From: Caldisericaceae bacterium
GTDB taxonomy: Bacteria; Caldisericota; Caldisericia; Caldisericales; Caldisericaceae
Assembly: GCA_027023025.1 (NCBI GenBank)
Contig: JALVXB010000036.1
Span: 13,916-77,915, forward strand
Length of the DNA: 64,000 bases
Direction: 5' to 3'
A program made the translations under genes and the position numbers. The notes beneath the pieces were generated by a model. The model was not told the DNA's origin. It was given only the letters and a program-made list of their open reading frames with translations, and did not search any database. Shown here piece after piece: positions 26,865 to 36,055 of this stretch (position 1 is its first letter; each line of letters begins with the position of its first letter).

Positions 26865-27986
26865 TTAATAGTTTTGTGTGTTTTCTCCGCACTCTTCCTG
26901 CGGCACTCTGTCCAGTGACATCACGAGAAAACCCAGAAAAATAATAACGCCTGCTGCAACGAAAACTGCGCGCAAACTGTGAAACAAAAGAATCACCACT
27001 CCGCCGATAAACGGGCCTGCGATGTTCCCAAGGCTTACTGACGACTGGAACAAACCGCTTGCCGTACCTTTTTCCTTGTTGCGTGCAATAATTTCTCCGA
27101 GAGCGCCTGCATACATCAGCCCCCACCCCGTTCCGCTTACGATCTGAATAATAACGACCTGCAGCAAGTTTTGCGCAACCGCAAAAAACGGAAAACTCAG
27201 CGCGAGAATCAGCATCCCGATGCGCGGGTTGCGCACGCGAAGGCGCTTTGCAAAAAGCGTAAGCACTAAGAATTCGGTGAGCGGGTTTATCATAGTTATG
27301 TAGCCTACTCCAAACTGCGAAGTGTGTACGACTTTCAAGTACAGCACCCAGTAAGTCCAGGTAATCGTAATGCCAGAGAATGTGAGGAAGATAGCCGCGT
27401 ATATAAAAATGTTGCGCTTCATTATGTCAAGCGGAAACAGGGGAACCTCGACGGGCAGGATATTCTTTTCCTCAAAGCGCAGTGCAAGCAGAATGGAAAT
27501 CAGGTAAAAGAACGCCGTTGCAATAAAAATCCAGCGCACGCTTGAAACTCCCGCAACGATGCCTGCAAGGAAAATAAAGGTGGCAATTCCCAGCGAGCCA
27601 AACGCGGCAAAGTCTTCCATAGTTCCGCTGCTGTCGCTGATGAATGCGGCAAGCACTCCAGGATAAATGCCAACCGATATGCCCTGAAACACGCGAAGGA
27701 GGAAAAATGCGGAAAACTGCTGCATAAAAAACGACAAAGCATAGGTAGTCCCGCTTGCTAAAAACCCCAGTAAAAGTATGCGCTTCCTACCAATCCTGTC
27801 TGAAAGCCTTCCAAAAATCGCCGCCGAAGCAAACATAGAAAGTGCAAACACGCTGCCGAGCACGCCAATTTGAAAACGCGTTGCGCCGAGCATCTCTGCA
27901 AACTGCGGAACGAACAGGTCCGCCATAAGCGGTGCTCCGGAAACGACGAGCTGGACGAGCAGCGCAACTTTTAGATTTTTTCTCAT
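26865..27986 (-). CDS. major facilitator superfamily transporter
   Basis: 373 residues with 11-12 hydrophobic segments. The MFS signature loop GRLSDRIGRKRIL lies between helices 2 and 3 (about residues 60-72). FFLLRVFQGISVGIYPGVLAAFISD in helices 4-5 resembles drug/sugar-efflux MFS proteins. It is somewhat short for the superfamily (usually about 400). It sits in the cytoplasmic membrane; the substrate cannot be told from sequence. It is divergent from the YnbB-like gene with 357 bases between them. Confidence 0.88.
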   Translation of the reverse strand: MRKNLKVALLVQLVVSGAPLMADLFVPQFAEMLGATRFQIGVLGSVFALSMFASAAIFGRLSDRIGRKRILLLGFLASGTTYALSFFMQQFSAFFLLRVFQGISVGIYPGVLAAFISDSSGTMEDFAAFGSLGIATFIFLAGIVAGVSSVRWIFIATAFFYLISILLALRFEEKNILPVEVPLFPLDIMKRNIFIYAAIFLTFSGITITWTYWVLYLKVVHTSQFGVGYITMINPLTEFLVLTLFAKRLRVRNPRIGMLILALSFPFFAVAQNLLQVVIIQIVSGTGWGLMYAGALGEIIARNKEKGTASGLFQSSVSLGNIAGPFIGGVVILLFHSLRAVFVAAGVIIFLGFLVMSLDRVPQEECGENTQNY

Positions 27987-28343
27987 AACGGGCCTCTTAA
28001 CGGGTATCTTGCGGCAGAGTATTTAGATAAGAATTTCCCCTGCAAAGGTTCGTAGTTTTCCACACTTCTTTTGCAAAGGCTTCTAATGGGAATGGTTCTT
28101 GCACAGGTATTCTAAGTGAAAAGGGAAATTTATACGCAAATGAAAATTTCTCAAAGAAGCGTCCAAAGGTGCGTATTTTACAATTCGGCGTTATTTTCAT
28201 AAATTCATTTTACACGACTTTGCCGTATTTAAAAAGCAATTTAAAGAACATCCGGGTATGTTTCAAGGCATTTGGAGCAGTCCACTTTTGCAAAAGTTGC
28301 TTTGAACTATAATGGTGGAAGTTAAAACAATCGAGGAGAGTGT
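27987..28343. other. divergent intergenic region
   Basis: 357 bases between the MFS and YnbB-like genes, with no gene. A TATAAT box at about 28309-28314 with TTGCAA at about 28289 (14-base spacer, short) may drive the YnbB-like gene. No dispersed element seen. Confidence 0.45.
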
Positions 28344-29588
28344 ATGGAATTTGCAGAGATAAGCGAGCGTATAAGGAAACTTGGCGAAGAAACGGAAAAC
28401 GAATTAAGCAGCGTGTTTTCAGAGATAGACAGAACGCGTGAGAAAAACTTTTTGAAAGTGCTTGGTGCATTCAGGAAGTCGCGCGTTTCCGACTTTCACT
28501 TCAAGGACACATCCGGCTACGGGCTGAGCGACCCGGGTAGGGATAAAGTCGAGGAAGTTTACAAAAACATATTTCACAGCGAAAGTGCCCTGGTGCGTCC
28601 GCAGATTATTTCAGGAACTCACGCAATTGCGATCACTCTTTTTGGGCTGCTGCGCCCGGGGAATACGCTGCTTTACCTGAGCGGTGCGCCGTACGAAACG
28701 GGCGAAGCAATCATTGGTATAAGAAGCGCAAAAACTTCTCTGAAGGAGTTTGGCGTGGAGTTTGCGCAAACGGACACTTCAAAAGGAGTGAGTGCAGAGA
28801 GCGAAAAACTCATAAAAAATGCAACGGTTGGCGTAATCCAGCGCTCTGGCGGCTACTCTTACAGAAAGGCGCTCACGATAGGGGAAATTCGCAGGATGAT
28901 TTCTGATGCAAAGCGGATAAACCCGCACATTACGATAATGGTGGACAACTGCTACGGTGAGTTCGTCGAAACGGAGGAGCCTACCGATGCAGGCGCAGAT
29001 GTCGTCGTGGGTTCGCTGATTAAAAATATGGGCGGTGCAATTGCCCCAACTGGCGGGTACATCGTGGGTACGGAAAGCGCCATTTCAAAAATAGAGGGAA
29101 TGCTCACTGCGCCGGGGACTGGCAGGGAGATAGGGCCAATGCTGGGACTTACGCGTGCATTTTTGCAGGGTGTTTTTTTTGCTCCACAGGTCGTATCCAA
29201 TGCGCTGAAGGGGGCAGTGTTTGCCGCGCGCCTCTTTGAAAAGTTAGGGTACGAAACACGCCCGAAGTGGGACGAAAAGCGTGGTGACATCGTGCAGGCG
29301 ATAAAATTGGGCTCGCCTGAAAAACTTATTGCGTTTGCACAGGCCGTGCAGTTCGTTTCTCCGGTGGATTGGGACGCTGAAGTAGAGCCGTCTTACCTTG
29401 CAGGGTACGAAAACGACATATTGATGGCTGCGGGCACTTTCGTGCAGGGCTCGTCCATTGAACTTTCTGCAGACGCGCCGATGAAGCCGCCTTATGTGAT
29501 TTACCTGCAGGGAGGAATCTACTACGAACACTCCAAACTTGCGTCGCTCGTTGCGGCAAGCAGGATAGAGAAACTCATCGGGCGGTAG
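28344..29588 (+). CDS. YnbB / aluminium-resistance-family PLP enzyme (cystathionine-lyase-like)
   Basis: 414 residues of the 'methionine gamma-lyase family / aluminium resistance protein' group (fold type I PLP enzymes). Signatures: SDFHFKDTSGYGLSDPGRD near the N terminus, RPQIISGTHAIAITLFGLLRPG in the PLP phosphate region, MVDNCYGEFVETEEP with the cofactor Asp, and GSLIKNMGGAIAPTGGY with the Schiff-base lysine K227. Members are usually annotated as Cys/Met lyases but have no firm substrate. GAGGAG precedes the ATG. Monocistronic. Confidence 0.88.
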   Translation: MEFAEISERIRKLGEETENELSSVFSEIDRTREKNFLKVLGAFRKSRVSDFHFKDTSGYGLSDPGRDKVEEVYKNIFHSESALVRPQIISGTHAIAITLFGLLRPGNTLLYLSGAPYETGEAIIGIRSAKTSLKEFGVEFAQTDTSKGVSAESEKLIKNATVGVIQRSGGYSYRKALTIGEIRRMISDAKRINPHITIMVDNCYGEFVETEEPTDAGADVVVGSLIKNMGGAIAPTGGYIVGTESAISKIEGMLTAPGTGREIGPMLGLTRAFLQGVFFAPQVVSNALKGAVFAARLFEKLGYETRPKWDEKRGDIVQAIKLGSPEKLIAFAQAVQFVSPVDWDAEVEPSYLAGYENDILMAAGTFVQGSSIELSADAPMKPPYVIYLQGGIYYEHSKLASLVAASRIEKLIGR

Positions 29589-29746
29589 CGCTTCAAAAAT
29601 TCTTTATCCGTTTCGTTTTTGTATTAATAAATATTCAAAACGCAGGCTTCTAAGTGTAGTTAAAATTTTTTAGAAAAACTCTTGCAAATTGGGCATTTAT
29701 ATGATAAACTTTCTTGCTCTTATTTTACTACTGAATGGAGGTTGAT

Positions 29747-30040
29747 ATGGAGATTAAAGAAAACTGCTTTCCTAAAAAGTTTGCTGCTGTAAAGGGTGTT
29801 ATTTCTCTGCTGTTGTTAGTAACTTTTATCGTTGTGTTCCTTACGGGATTGGGACTTGCTCTTGCTCCGCGTGGCAGAATTGCAATAGAAACAGGTTGGA
29901 CTTTTCTTGGTATTCCGAAGTTTAAGTTAGTAAGGTTGCACGATGTTTCTGGTTTTTTAATGTCTGGATTGATCGTTGTGCATCTGTTACTGAATCATAA
30001 ACTCTTGATAATGGAGTTAAAGGCACTGTTTAAAAAGTAA
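29747..30040 (+). CDS. DUF4405-like small membrane protein (possible heme binder)
   Basis: 97 residues from ATG 29747 after GGAGG; the ATG at 29735 lies before the site. Two to three membrane helices (about residues 14-38 and 60-85) are present. The pattern LHDVSGFLMSGLIVVHLLLNHKLL, with two His residues separated by about one helix turn set, resembles DUF4405/cytochrome-b-type small membrane proteins that hold heme between helices. No redox partner lies next to it. The role is inferred. Confidence 0.6.
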   Translation: MEIKENCFPKKFAAVKGVISLLLLVTFIVVFLTGLGLALAPRGRIAIETGWTFLGIPKFKLVRLHDVSGFLMSGLIVVHLLLNHKLLIMELKALFKK

Positions 30041-30123
30041 TTATTATACTGTGCTGTGTCTGTAAGTTTAAGGCACTTTGAAAGTGAAAGTATCCCCTTA
30101 TAATAAAGTAAGGGGGTATTTTT

Positions 30124-30411
30124 ATGGCAAGAGTAACTGTTTTATTACACGGGGAAGTTGCAGAAAAGGCAAAAACGAACAGGCTTTACCTTGAAGGCAA
30201 AACGGTTAAAGATGTTTTTGAACAGTTAAAAGAAAAACTGCCTTTCATAGAGGAAGATTTAAAGTACAATCGCGTGGTGTGCCTCGTAAACGGGCGCAAC
30301 ATCGAAACTCTAAAAAAGGAAAATACGAAGCTGGAAGACTTCGATGTGGTTAGGTTAACGCTTAAAGGTGGCGGTTTTATAGACTTTTTCCCACCGGACG
30401 GCGGCGGATAA
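30124..30411 (+). CDS. MoaD/ThiS family ubiquitin-like sulfur-carrier-type protein
   Basis: 95 residues with a beta-grasp pattern: VTVLLHGEVAEKAK, an LEGKTVKDVFEQLKEKLP helix and VVCLVNGRNIE. It ends in ...PPDGGG, so a C-terminal Gly-Gly suitable for adenylation and thiocarboxylation is present. MoaD and ThiS carry sulfur for molybdopterin and thiamine. No E1-like ThiF/MoeB gene or cofactor operon lies nearby, so its pathway is open (it could also serve tungsten enzymes). AAGGGGGT precedes the ATG, and TATAAT lies at about 30101. Confidence 0.78.
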   Translation: MARVTVLLHGEVAEKAKTNRLYLEGKTVKDVFEQLKEKLPFIEEDLKYNRVVCLVNGRNIETLKKENTKLEDFDVVRLTLKGGGFIDFFPPDGGG

Positions 30412-30427
30412 AACTGCAGCGAGCGAA

Positions 30428-30502
30428 GGACCTTACATTGGAAAGGACACGAAGTTTCTTTTCCAACTTTTCTTCCTATGGGAGTGGAAGATGAATTGGT
30501 AG
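30428..30502 (+). repeat. dispersed hairpin element, copy 1
   Basis: A 29-base hairpin (30438-30466; arms TTGGAAAGGA and TCTTTTCCAA) is followed by CTTTTCTTCCTATG. A related copy lies at 62740-62800. The reverse complement of the same element forms the head of each satellite CRISPR array (25 of 29 hairpin positions equal, with a compensatory A-T/G-C change in the stem). Confidence 0.8.
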
Positions 30503-30570
30503 GCAAGTTACGAAAAGATTTCTGTGCACCAAAAGGGAAAATTACTGCTGCGCTTTTGCAAAGATAAAGT

Positions 30571-30971
30571 CGTTAAGGTAGAGACTCTTCACTTCGCTCA
30601 GAGTGACAAAGCGCACTGTCATTTGCAAAGCCATCCTCCCCAGTCATCCTCGAGCGAGCATTAGCGAGCGAAGGATCTTATAAGTACCGGTCGTGCAGTT
30701 TGATGTTTTTGGCGTTAACAAAAGGTGAAATGGTTATGGCAGAGACTCTTCACTTCGCTCAGAGTGATAAGAACGGAGTCGTCCTGAGCCGTCTGTGCGA
30801 AGGATCTCGTAAGAAATCGGTGTGCAGAACAATGTTGGTAAATGTAATTCCCAGATGCATTGCCGTTAAGGCAGAGATTCTTCACTCGCAAGCTCAGAGT
30901 GACAGGAAAAAGCGCAAGTGGTTCAAAATTGTCGTTAAGGTAGATATTCCTCACTTCATTTAGAGTGACAA
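30571..30971 (+). repeat. cluster of six or more dispersed palindromic elements
   Basis: GCAGAG-type copies at about 30571-30607, 30736-30770, 30864-30902 and 30933-30970 alternate with GTCATCC/GTCGTCC-type copies at about 30643-30679 and 30778-30812. The unit 30643-30821 is repeated nearly intact at 45672-45850. Confidence 0.88.
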
Positions 30972-31152
30972 AGAAGTTTGTAATAACACAGTGAAATTAT
31001 TTGCCGCTGCAATAGAGATTCTTTGCTACATTCCCCCCTAAATCCATTTAGAGAACGAACAGCAAAGTAGAATGACGATAGGAAAAATCAAAATGAGACA
31101 ATAAAATAACAATGAAAAAGGCGACTATTGATTTAGGAGATTTATGTACTTA

Positions 31153-31371
31153 TTATCTCTTTTCTAAAAATTCTTCTACAGTTAACCTGCTTTTTCTGAT
31201 CAATCCTCTTAAGAGTCCGGGGGCTAATTCCTTATGATTTGGGATAGATAGTGTAGGGCGTGCCTTGTGATATAGAATTATGTGGCTTCCAGTTTGATGA
31301 TCAACTACATATCCAAATTTGCAGAAAATCTTTACGGCATCCTTACCAGAGATATTAGAAAGTTTACCCAT
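31153..31371 (-). CDS. hicA: HicA toxin (mRNA interferase)
   Basis: 72 residues, normal HicA size, double-stranded-RNA-binding-like fold. GKDAVKIFCKFGYVVDHQTGSHIILYH contains the catalytic GSH with its conserved His. The protein cleaves mRNA when free of HicB. It begins immediately after the stop codon of the upstream antitoxin gene (no gap), so the two are translated together. Order here is antitoxin first. Confidence 0.93.
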   Translation of the reverse strand: MGKLSNISGKDAVKIFCKFGYVVDHQTGSHIILYHKARPTLSIPNHKELAPGLLRGLIRKSRLTVEEFLEKR

Positions 31372-31590
31372 CTATACAGTGACTTCACCTATAAAGACTT
31401 CTTTATCTTCGCTAATGTTAAATCGTCCGTGTTTCTTTTCTACTTCGATCCAGCCTCTAATGGCATCCTTTATGTTTCTTAATGCTTCGTCTATTGTTTT
31501 TCCCTCACTCATACAACCTGGTAGTTCAGGAACATCAACTACATAACCCTGGTATTCTTCGTCATAAGTTATTACTACCTTAAATTTCAC
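31372..31590 (-). CDS. hicB: HicB antitoxin
   Basis: 72 residues from GTG (31590-31588), which lies seven bases after AGGAGG. An upstream in-frame GTG at 31608 would overlap that site and is less likely. YQGYVVDVPELPGCMSEGKTIDEALRNIKDAIRGWIE is the partial RNase-H-like HicB domain that blocks HicA. No separate DNA-binding tail is obvious after SEDKEVFIGEVTV, so autoregulation would need another contact. It is the first gene of a two-gene operon on the minus strand. Confidence 0.93.
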   Translation of the reverse strand: MKFKVVITYDEEYQGYVVDVPELPGCMSEGKTIDEALRNIKDAIRGWIEVEKKHGRFNISEDKEVFIGEVTV

Positions 31591-32437
31591 TATAATGCAC
31601 CTCCTCACGAAGCCGTTAGGTTATAAATTGCATTACCTCTAACCCTTCCATATCAGGATAGTATTTACTTTAATTGTGTCAAGTGCAAAGTTATTATTGC
31701 CTGATGTTCAAAACGAATGCGAGAAGTGGAAATAAGATTCTTTGCTCGCAAGCCCTTCAGAATGACAGAAAAAATGCAAGTGGTTTAGGAAAGTTTTTGC
31801 CGTTAAGGCAGAGATTCTTCACTCGCAAGCTCAGAGTGACAGGAAAAAGCGCAAGTAGTTCAAAATTGTCGTTAGGGTAGAGATTCTCAACTTCGTCCAG
31901 AATGACGCGACGGAAGTAAATGGTTATCGTAGGTCTTTTGTTTTGCCTGAACATCTTAAAGAGTATATGTGGTTAAGGCAAAAAAACTATTTGCCTGTAG
32001 TTTCTTTGGAACGATAGAAAAAGTAAGTCCCACGAAAAGCCTGCTATCCAAGTGTAAATTCTTTAGTTACAGCACCGAATAATTGAAACGACGGAGAAAG
32101 ATTTAATGTCCACATTTAGGTAAAATTACCTTTGCCTGTGAAATCAAGCGATTTTTTATTTTGCGTGCCAGAAGCCCATTCCCCGAAGCTAAAAAGAATG
32201 GGATTATTTTTACACGGCTTAAAACTTTCAAACATAGCGGACAATTTACAAATTCTTTAAAATTCTTCAAATACCAATTCCTTAAAAATTTCTTAAAGTT
32301 TTTTGTTTGTAGTCTATTTTGTTTTTTCTGAAAAAAGGTTTATCATTAAAAAAACGGATTTTTAAAAATACTTGTGAGTAATTGTATATAAGAAGTGCTT
32401 TAAATAATATGCAAACAACAGAAAAAAGGAGAATGTA
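31591..32437. other. intergenic region between hicB and the cas operon
   Basis: About 850 bases without a gene. Three palindromic elements lie at about 31732-31905. A terminator-like hairpin, CCCATTC (32175-32181) with GAATGGG (32196-32202) followed by ATTATTTTTA, separates this block from the cas genes. A weak promoter candidate is TTGTAT (32382-32387), 17 bases, TAATAT (32405-32410). Confidence 0.55.
31732..31905 (+). repeat. three dispersed palindromic elements
   Basis: GCAGAG-type copies, one near-identical to the element at 30864-30902 (CACTCGCAAGCTCAGAGTGACA core). Confidence 0.8.
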
Positions 32438-33580
32438 ATGCACGATAAATTAAATAATACTTCTGGCGCTTCGAGTCATTCAAGCACTTCAAGCGCTTTG
32501 GGCAAGTCTGAAATGTCCGATGTATCTTCGAGGGAAATTAACGGCTCGGGAATTTCTCAAGGTCTGTCGCACAACTCAGAGACGCTTCACAAAAATTCGC
32601 TTTCCAAAGGCAAACTTTACGAAAGTACACTTTTTAATCTTCCTTTTCCAGACCTTACTTTTTCCGAATTCTTTATCAAACTCCGCCTTGACGAAGACAG
32701 TCCGTTCCTTAAAGAAACTTTTTTAGGTGCTGCACTCCGCGGTGCCGTAATGAACAGGACAAAGTACCTTTTGTGTGCAAATAAAAAGTCGTTCAACGAC
32801 TGCAGCAAGTGCATACTCGTGCAAAAGTGCGTGTATGCCCAGCTTTTTGAAACGAAACAGCGCGCAAGTGCAGAAATTATGAAAAAGTACAGAGAGATTC
32901 CCCACCCGTTTATTATGACTCCTCTTTTGGAGCAAAACGAAAACGGCAATTTGTCCGTTCGCATCGTGCTTTTCGGCGAATTTATCGAATACTTTCCCTA
33001 CTTCTACTTCGTATTTAAGTCTATGGAAGAGCGCAAAAAGTATAAAGTATTATCCGTTCAAAACTTTGATAAAGATGTACTAAATAACGGTAAACTAATA
33101 ACGCCTTTCGTCCGAATTTCTTCTAGAGATTTTGTTAACAGTGCAAACGGTAGTAAAACTTCGGAAAGTGCAGAGGTGGAAGTAACTTTTCTAACGCCGC
33201 TCCGTATTAAGAAAAATGGAAAACTCGTAAATCCCACTACTTTTGACTTCCAGTCATTCCTCACGAATGTCTTAAGGCGTATTACACTACTTTCTTACTT
33301 TTACGGCAATGAGTGGGGCGTTAGCGGTAAAGATGTGAAGGAGATAATCCGTGCAGCATCGTCCGTGTGCATCGTTAAAAACGAATTGGGCTGGCTGGAA
33401 CTTGAACGCTATTCTTCGCGCAGTAAAACATTTATGCCTATGGGTGGCATCGTGGGAAAAGTCGTTCTCTCAAAAGAGGCTTCGAAGTTCATTCCATTTT
33501 TAAAAGTAGGGCAATACACACAGGTGGGCAAGAATACTTCTTTTGGGCACGGCTATTACACGATAAAGTTGATTTTATAA
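32438..33580 (+). CDS. cas6: Cas6 CRISPR RNA endonuclease, with Ser-rich N-terminal extension
   Basis: 380 residues. About 60 Ser/Asn-rich residues come first. A RAMP-type protein follows: FLKETFLGAALRGAV, a cysteine cluster (CANKKSFNDCSKCILVQKC, about residues 110-128), and the Cas6 C-terminal signature GQYTQVGKNTSFGHGYY. It cuts the precursor crRNA within each repeat, leaving an 8-base 5' tag (ATTACAAC expected). AAGGAG precedes the ATG. It opens a nine-gene same-strand operon, 24 bases before csm1. The Ser-rich head is unusual for Cas6; an in-frame ATG lies at codon 26. Confidence 0.88.
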   Translation: MHDKLNNTSGASSHSSTSSALGKSEMSDVSSREINGSGISQGLSHNSETLHKNSLSKGKLYESTLFNLPFPDLTFSEFFIKLRLDEDSPFLKETFLGAALRGAVMNRTKYLLCANKKSFNDCSKCILVQKCVYAQLFETKQRASAEIMKKYREIPHPFIMTPLLEQNENGNLSVRIVLFGEFIEYFPYFYFVFKSMEERKKYKVLSVQNFDKDVLNNGKLITPFVRISSRDFVNSANGSKTSESAEVEVTFLTPLRIKKNGKLVNPTTFDFQSFLTNVLRRITLLSYFYGNEWGVSGKDVKEIIRAASSVCIVKNELGWLELERYSSRSKTFMPMGGIVGKVVLSKEASKFIPFLKVGQYTQVGKNTSFGHGYYTIKLIL

Positions 33581-33604
33581 GTTAAATAAGACGAGGGGGT
33601 GATT

Positions 33605-36055
33605 ATGAACGGAAAAGGTGTAAGTGATGAGGAACGGCTCGTTGCCGTCGCTGCCTTAATGCACGACATAGGAAAGTTCATGCAAAGAGACAACGATTAC
33701 GACGACATTTTCTCCTTATCTATGTTATTCCGAGATGTTCCTGAACTAAAAACCGGGTTTAACATTTCAGAAAGTAAAGAGTTTATTGATGGTATGAAGT
33801 TCCTTGTTAGGCACCATCACGAAAAAGACCTGGACAAACTTAAAAGTCCAGATGAACATTCTGCTGATGAGATGCGTGTACTTGCAGAGATTATCTCCGA
33901 AGCAGATAACATCTCAAGCAGAGAGAGGGAGGAGCTGAAAGGGCGCAATTTGCCTTTGATGAGGCCAATATTTTTAGAAGTGGGTTTCTCTGAAAGTGCC
34001 GTAAATAGAAGCACCGCAGACCAAACTACTACTGACGAAAAAAGCAAGGACTACTACTTTAAAATTTCTCCTCTGGACTTCAGCAAAGGTAAAGAAACTG
34101 TTATTCCTGAAAAAGGCACGCTTCCAGACGAAAAAATCGAAGAACTCTACAAAAAGCAGTGGCAGGCATTTAAAGAGGAATTTAAAAAGGTATTAAAACG
34201 CACGAAGGGCAGGTTAAATCCGGATGCGCTTTACTACCTTATGGAAAAATACTTCTGGTGCGTGCCTTCTGCTAACCCTAACGGCGTGCCCGATGTATCG
34301 CTGTTTGAACACTCAAAAGTTACTGCAGGCGTTGCTGTTTCAATGCTGCGCTCCAGAACAGGAAAGAATGCAGAGAAAGGGCGCTACCTCCTTGCGGGCA
34401 TTGATGTTAACGGAATTCAGAAGTTTATTTACTCTATTTCCTCAAAAAAGGCACTGAAAAGCCTGAAGGGGCGCTCAATTTTCGTGCAGTTCATTACGAA
34501 TTTAATCGTGCACAACATTCTCTGGGATAAAGAAGTAAACCTTTACGAGTCTAACATCATTTATATGGGCGGCGGCAAAGCGTATCTTATTTTGCCTGCT
34601 ACAGTGAAAGAGCGCTTGCAAGAGCTCTCTAAGGAAATAGAGAAATCTCTGTTTGAAAAGTTTGGAGAAGGGCTTTCCGTAACGGTTGGCTGGGTGGAGG
34701 CATCTGCAGATGACCTTATGCGCGGCAACATCTCGAAGACCTGGAACAACTTAATGTATGCACTTGCAGACAGGCGTACGCATAAGTACAGCGAAATCAT
34801 CCAGTCAGACTTTGCGTCGTTCTTTAACCCCGAAGAGAGCGGCGGTGAATTTAACGAGGAAGGCATCGGAAAAGGCAGGGTGATTTGCCCAATCTGCAGA
34901 AAGGAAGTGCCAGAGAGCGAAACAAAACTTACTCGAGATGGCCTTAAAGTGTGCAAAGAGTGCTATACCTACATTTCAATTGGGGAAAAGTTAAACTCAG
35001 ACGAACTTTACGCAATTATTACGACGGATAGTCTGTCAGGTAATAACATCGAAATTTCGCTTCCGAACCTGCCCGTAAAAATTTACCTTTCAGAAAAACC
35101 GGCAGAGCAAAATAATTCTGACCGTATGCTCACATTAAATGTGACTTCAACGGACCTTACAAAGGCGGACGGATTTATGCTTAATGCAGGTGGTAAATCG
35201 AATGTTTCTGAACTTTCAGGATTTATTGATAGTTCTGACGGTTTTAGGAGAATAGGTATATTAAAAATGGATGTGGACAGCCTTGGCGAGATTATGGCTT
35301 TAGGTATCAAGAATAATGAGAACAGGACGCTTTCCCGCATTTCACAGCTGAGCAGTTCTATTTCTATATTCTTTAAAGGGCACCTGCGGGAAATTTTAAT
35401 GCAAAAAGAATTTTCCGATAGAATCTACATTATTTATGCAGGTGGTGACGACCTGTTTGCAGTGGGTAACTGGCGTGCAATGCCGGCATTTGCAAAAAAG
35501 GTGCGCAGCGACTTCAAGCGCTTTGTTTGTGAGAACCCCGACATTTCTATTTCGGGCGGTATATTTATGATTAAGGATAAGTATCCAATTGCGCGCGGCG
35601 CAGGTTATGCGGACGACGCCGAGGAAGAAGCGAAGAGTTACGAGTATAAAACCCACAAAAAGGATGCAATTTACTTTCTTGGCAAGGCGTTAAGCTGGAA
35701 CGACTTTGAAGTTGCAGAGCATCTCAAAAACGAGCTCGTAAACTATACAGTTGAAGCAAAAAAGAAGTCAGCAATTCACAAGTTAAGACGCATTTACAAC
35801 CTTTACGAGCGTTCTCTAAATGTACTTTACAAAAAGGAGATAAGCGAGGAGGACATAGAGCGCAAGGCGCGGTGGTCAAAGTGGGTGTGGATACTTGCCT
35901 ACTATGTAGGTAGAAAAGACGGCGAAGCGCTCAGACCGCTTCAGGAAGCGCTTACAACAGACCAATTTGACGGTTTAGTTAGCGAAAAACAAATAATTTC
36001 ATATCTTGATGTCCCGGTAAACTGGGCAGACTTATTAACAAGGAGGGAAAAATAA
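33605..36055 (+). CDS. csm1: Cas10/Csm1, type III-A signature subunit
   Basis: 816 residues from ATG 33605, six bases after GAGGGGG (GTG 33599 overlaps that site). The N-terminal HD nuclease domain has MHDIGKF (H20, D21) and RHHHEKD. A zinc finger follows in the middle (CPICRKEVPE...CKEC). The palm domain contains YAGGDDLFAVG with GGDD at residues 613-616. The HD site cuts single-stranded DNA, and GGDD makes cyclic oligoadenylates after target RNA binding. Both sites look intact, matching the presence of a CARF-HEPN csm6 downstream. The stop and the csm2 start overlap (TAATG). Confidence 0.95.
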   Translation: MNGKGVSDEERLVAVAALMHDIGKFMQRDNDYDDIFSLSMLFRDVPELKTGFNISESKEFIDGMKFLVRHHHEKDLDKLKSPDEHSADEMRVLAEIISEADNISSREREELKGRNLPLMRPIFLEVGFSESAVNRSTADQTTTDEKSKDYYFKISPLDFSKGKETVIPEKGTLPDEKIEELYKKQWQAFKEEFKKVLKRTKGRLNPDALYYLMEKYFWCVPSANPNGVPDVSLFEHSKVTAGVAVSMLRSRTGKNAEKGRYLLAGIDVNGIQKFIYSISSKKALKSLKGRSIFVQFITNLIVHNILWDKEVNLYESNIIYMGGGKAYLILPATVKERLQELSKEIEKSLFEKFGEGLSVTVGWVEASADDLMRGNISKTWNNLMYALADRRTHKYSEIIQSDFASFFNPEESGGEFNEEGIGKGRVICPICRKEVPESETKLTRDGLKVCKECYTYISIGEKLNSDELYAIITTDSLSGNNIEISLPNLPVKIYLSEKPAEQNNSDRMLTLNVTSTDLTKADGFMLNAGGKSNVSELSGFIDSSDGFRRIGILKMDVDSLGEIMALGIKNNENRTLSRISQLSSSISIFFKGHLREILMQKEFSDRIYIIYAGGDDLFAVGNWRAMPAFAKKVRSDFKRFVCENPDISISGGIFMIKDKYPIARGAGYADDAEEEAKSYEYKTHKKDAIYFLGKALSWNDFEVAEHLKNELVNYTVEAKKKSAIHKLRRIYNLYERSLNVLYKKEISEEDIERKARWSKWVWILAYYVGRKDGEALRPLQEALTTDQFDGLVSEKQIISYLDVPVNWADLLTRREK

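Larger units (their letters stand above)
30412..31152. other. repeat-rich intergenic region
   Basis: About 740 bases with no gene. It holds a 29-base hairpin element (30438-30466), a 179-base composite repeat (30643-30821) shared with 45672-45850, and at least five more palindromic elements up to 30971. Confidence 0.75.

Noticed and set aside
32175-32212. Hairpin before the cas operon as the end of an unseen gene or small RNA
   Set aside because: It looks like a terminator, but no promoter or reading frame could be supported in 31906-32170, so no RNA gene is called.
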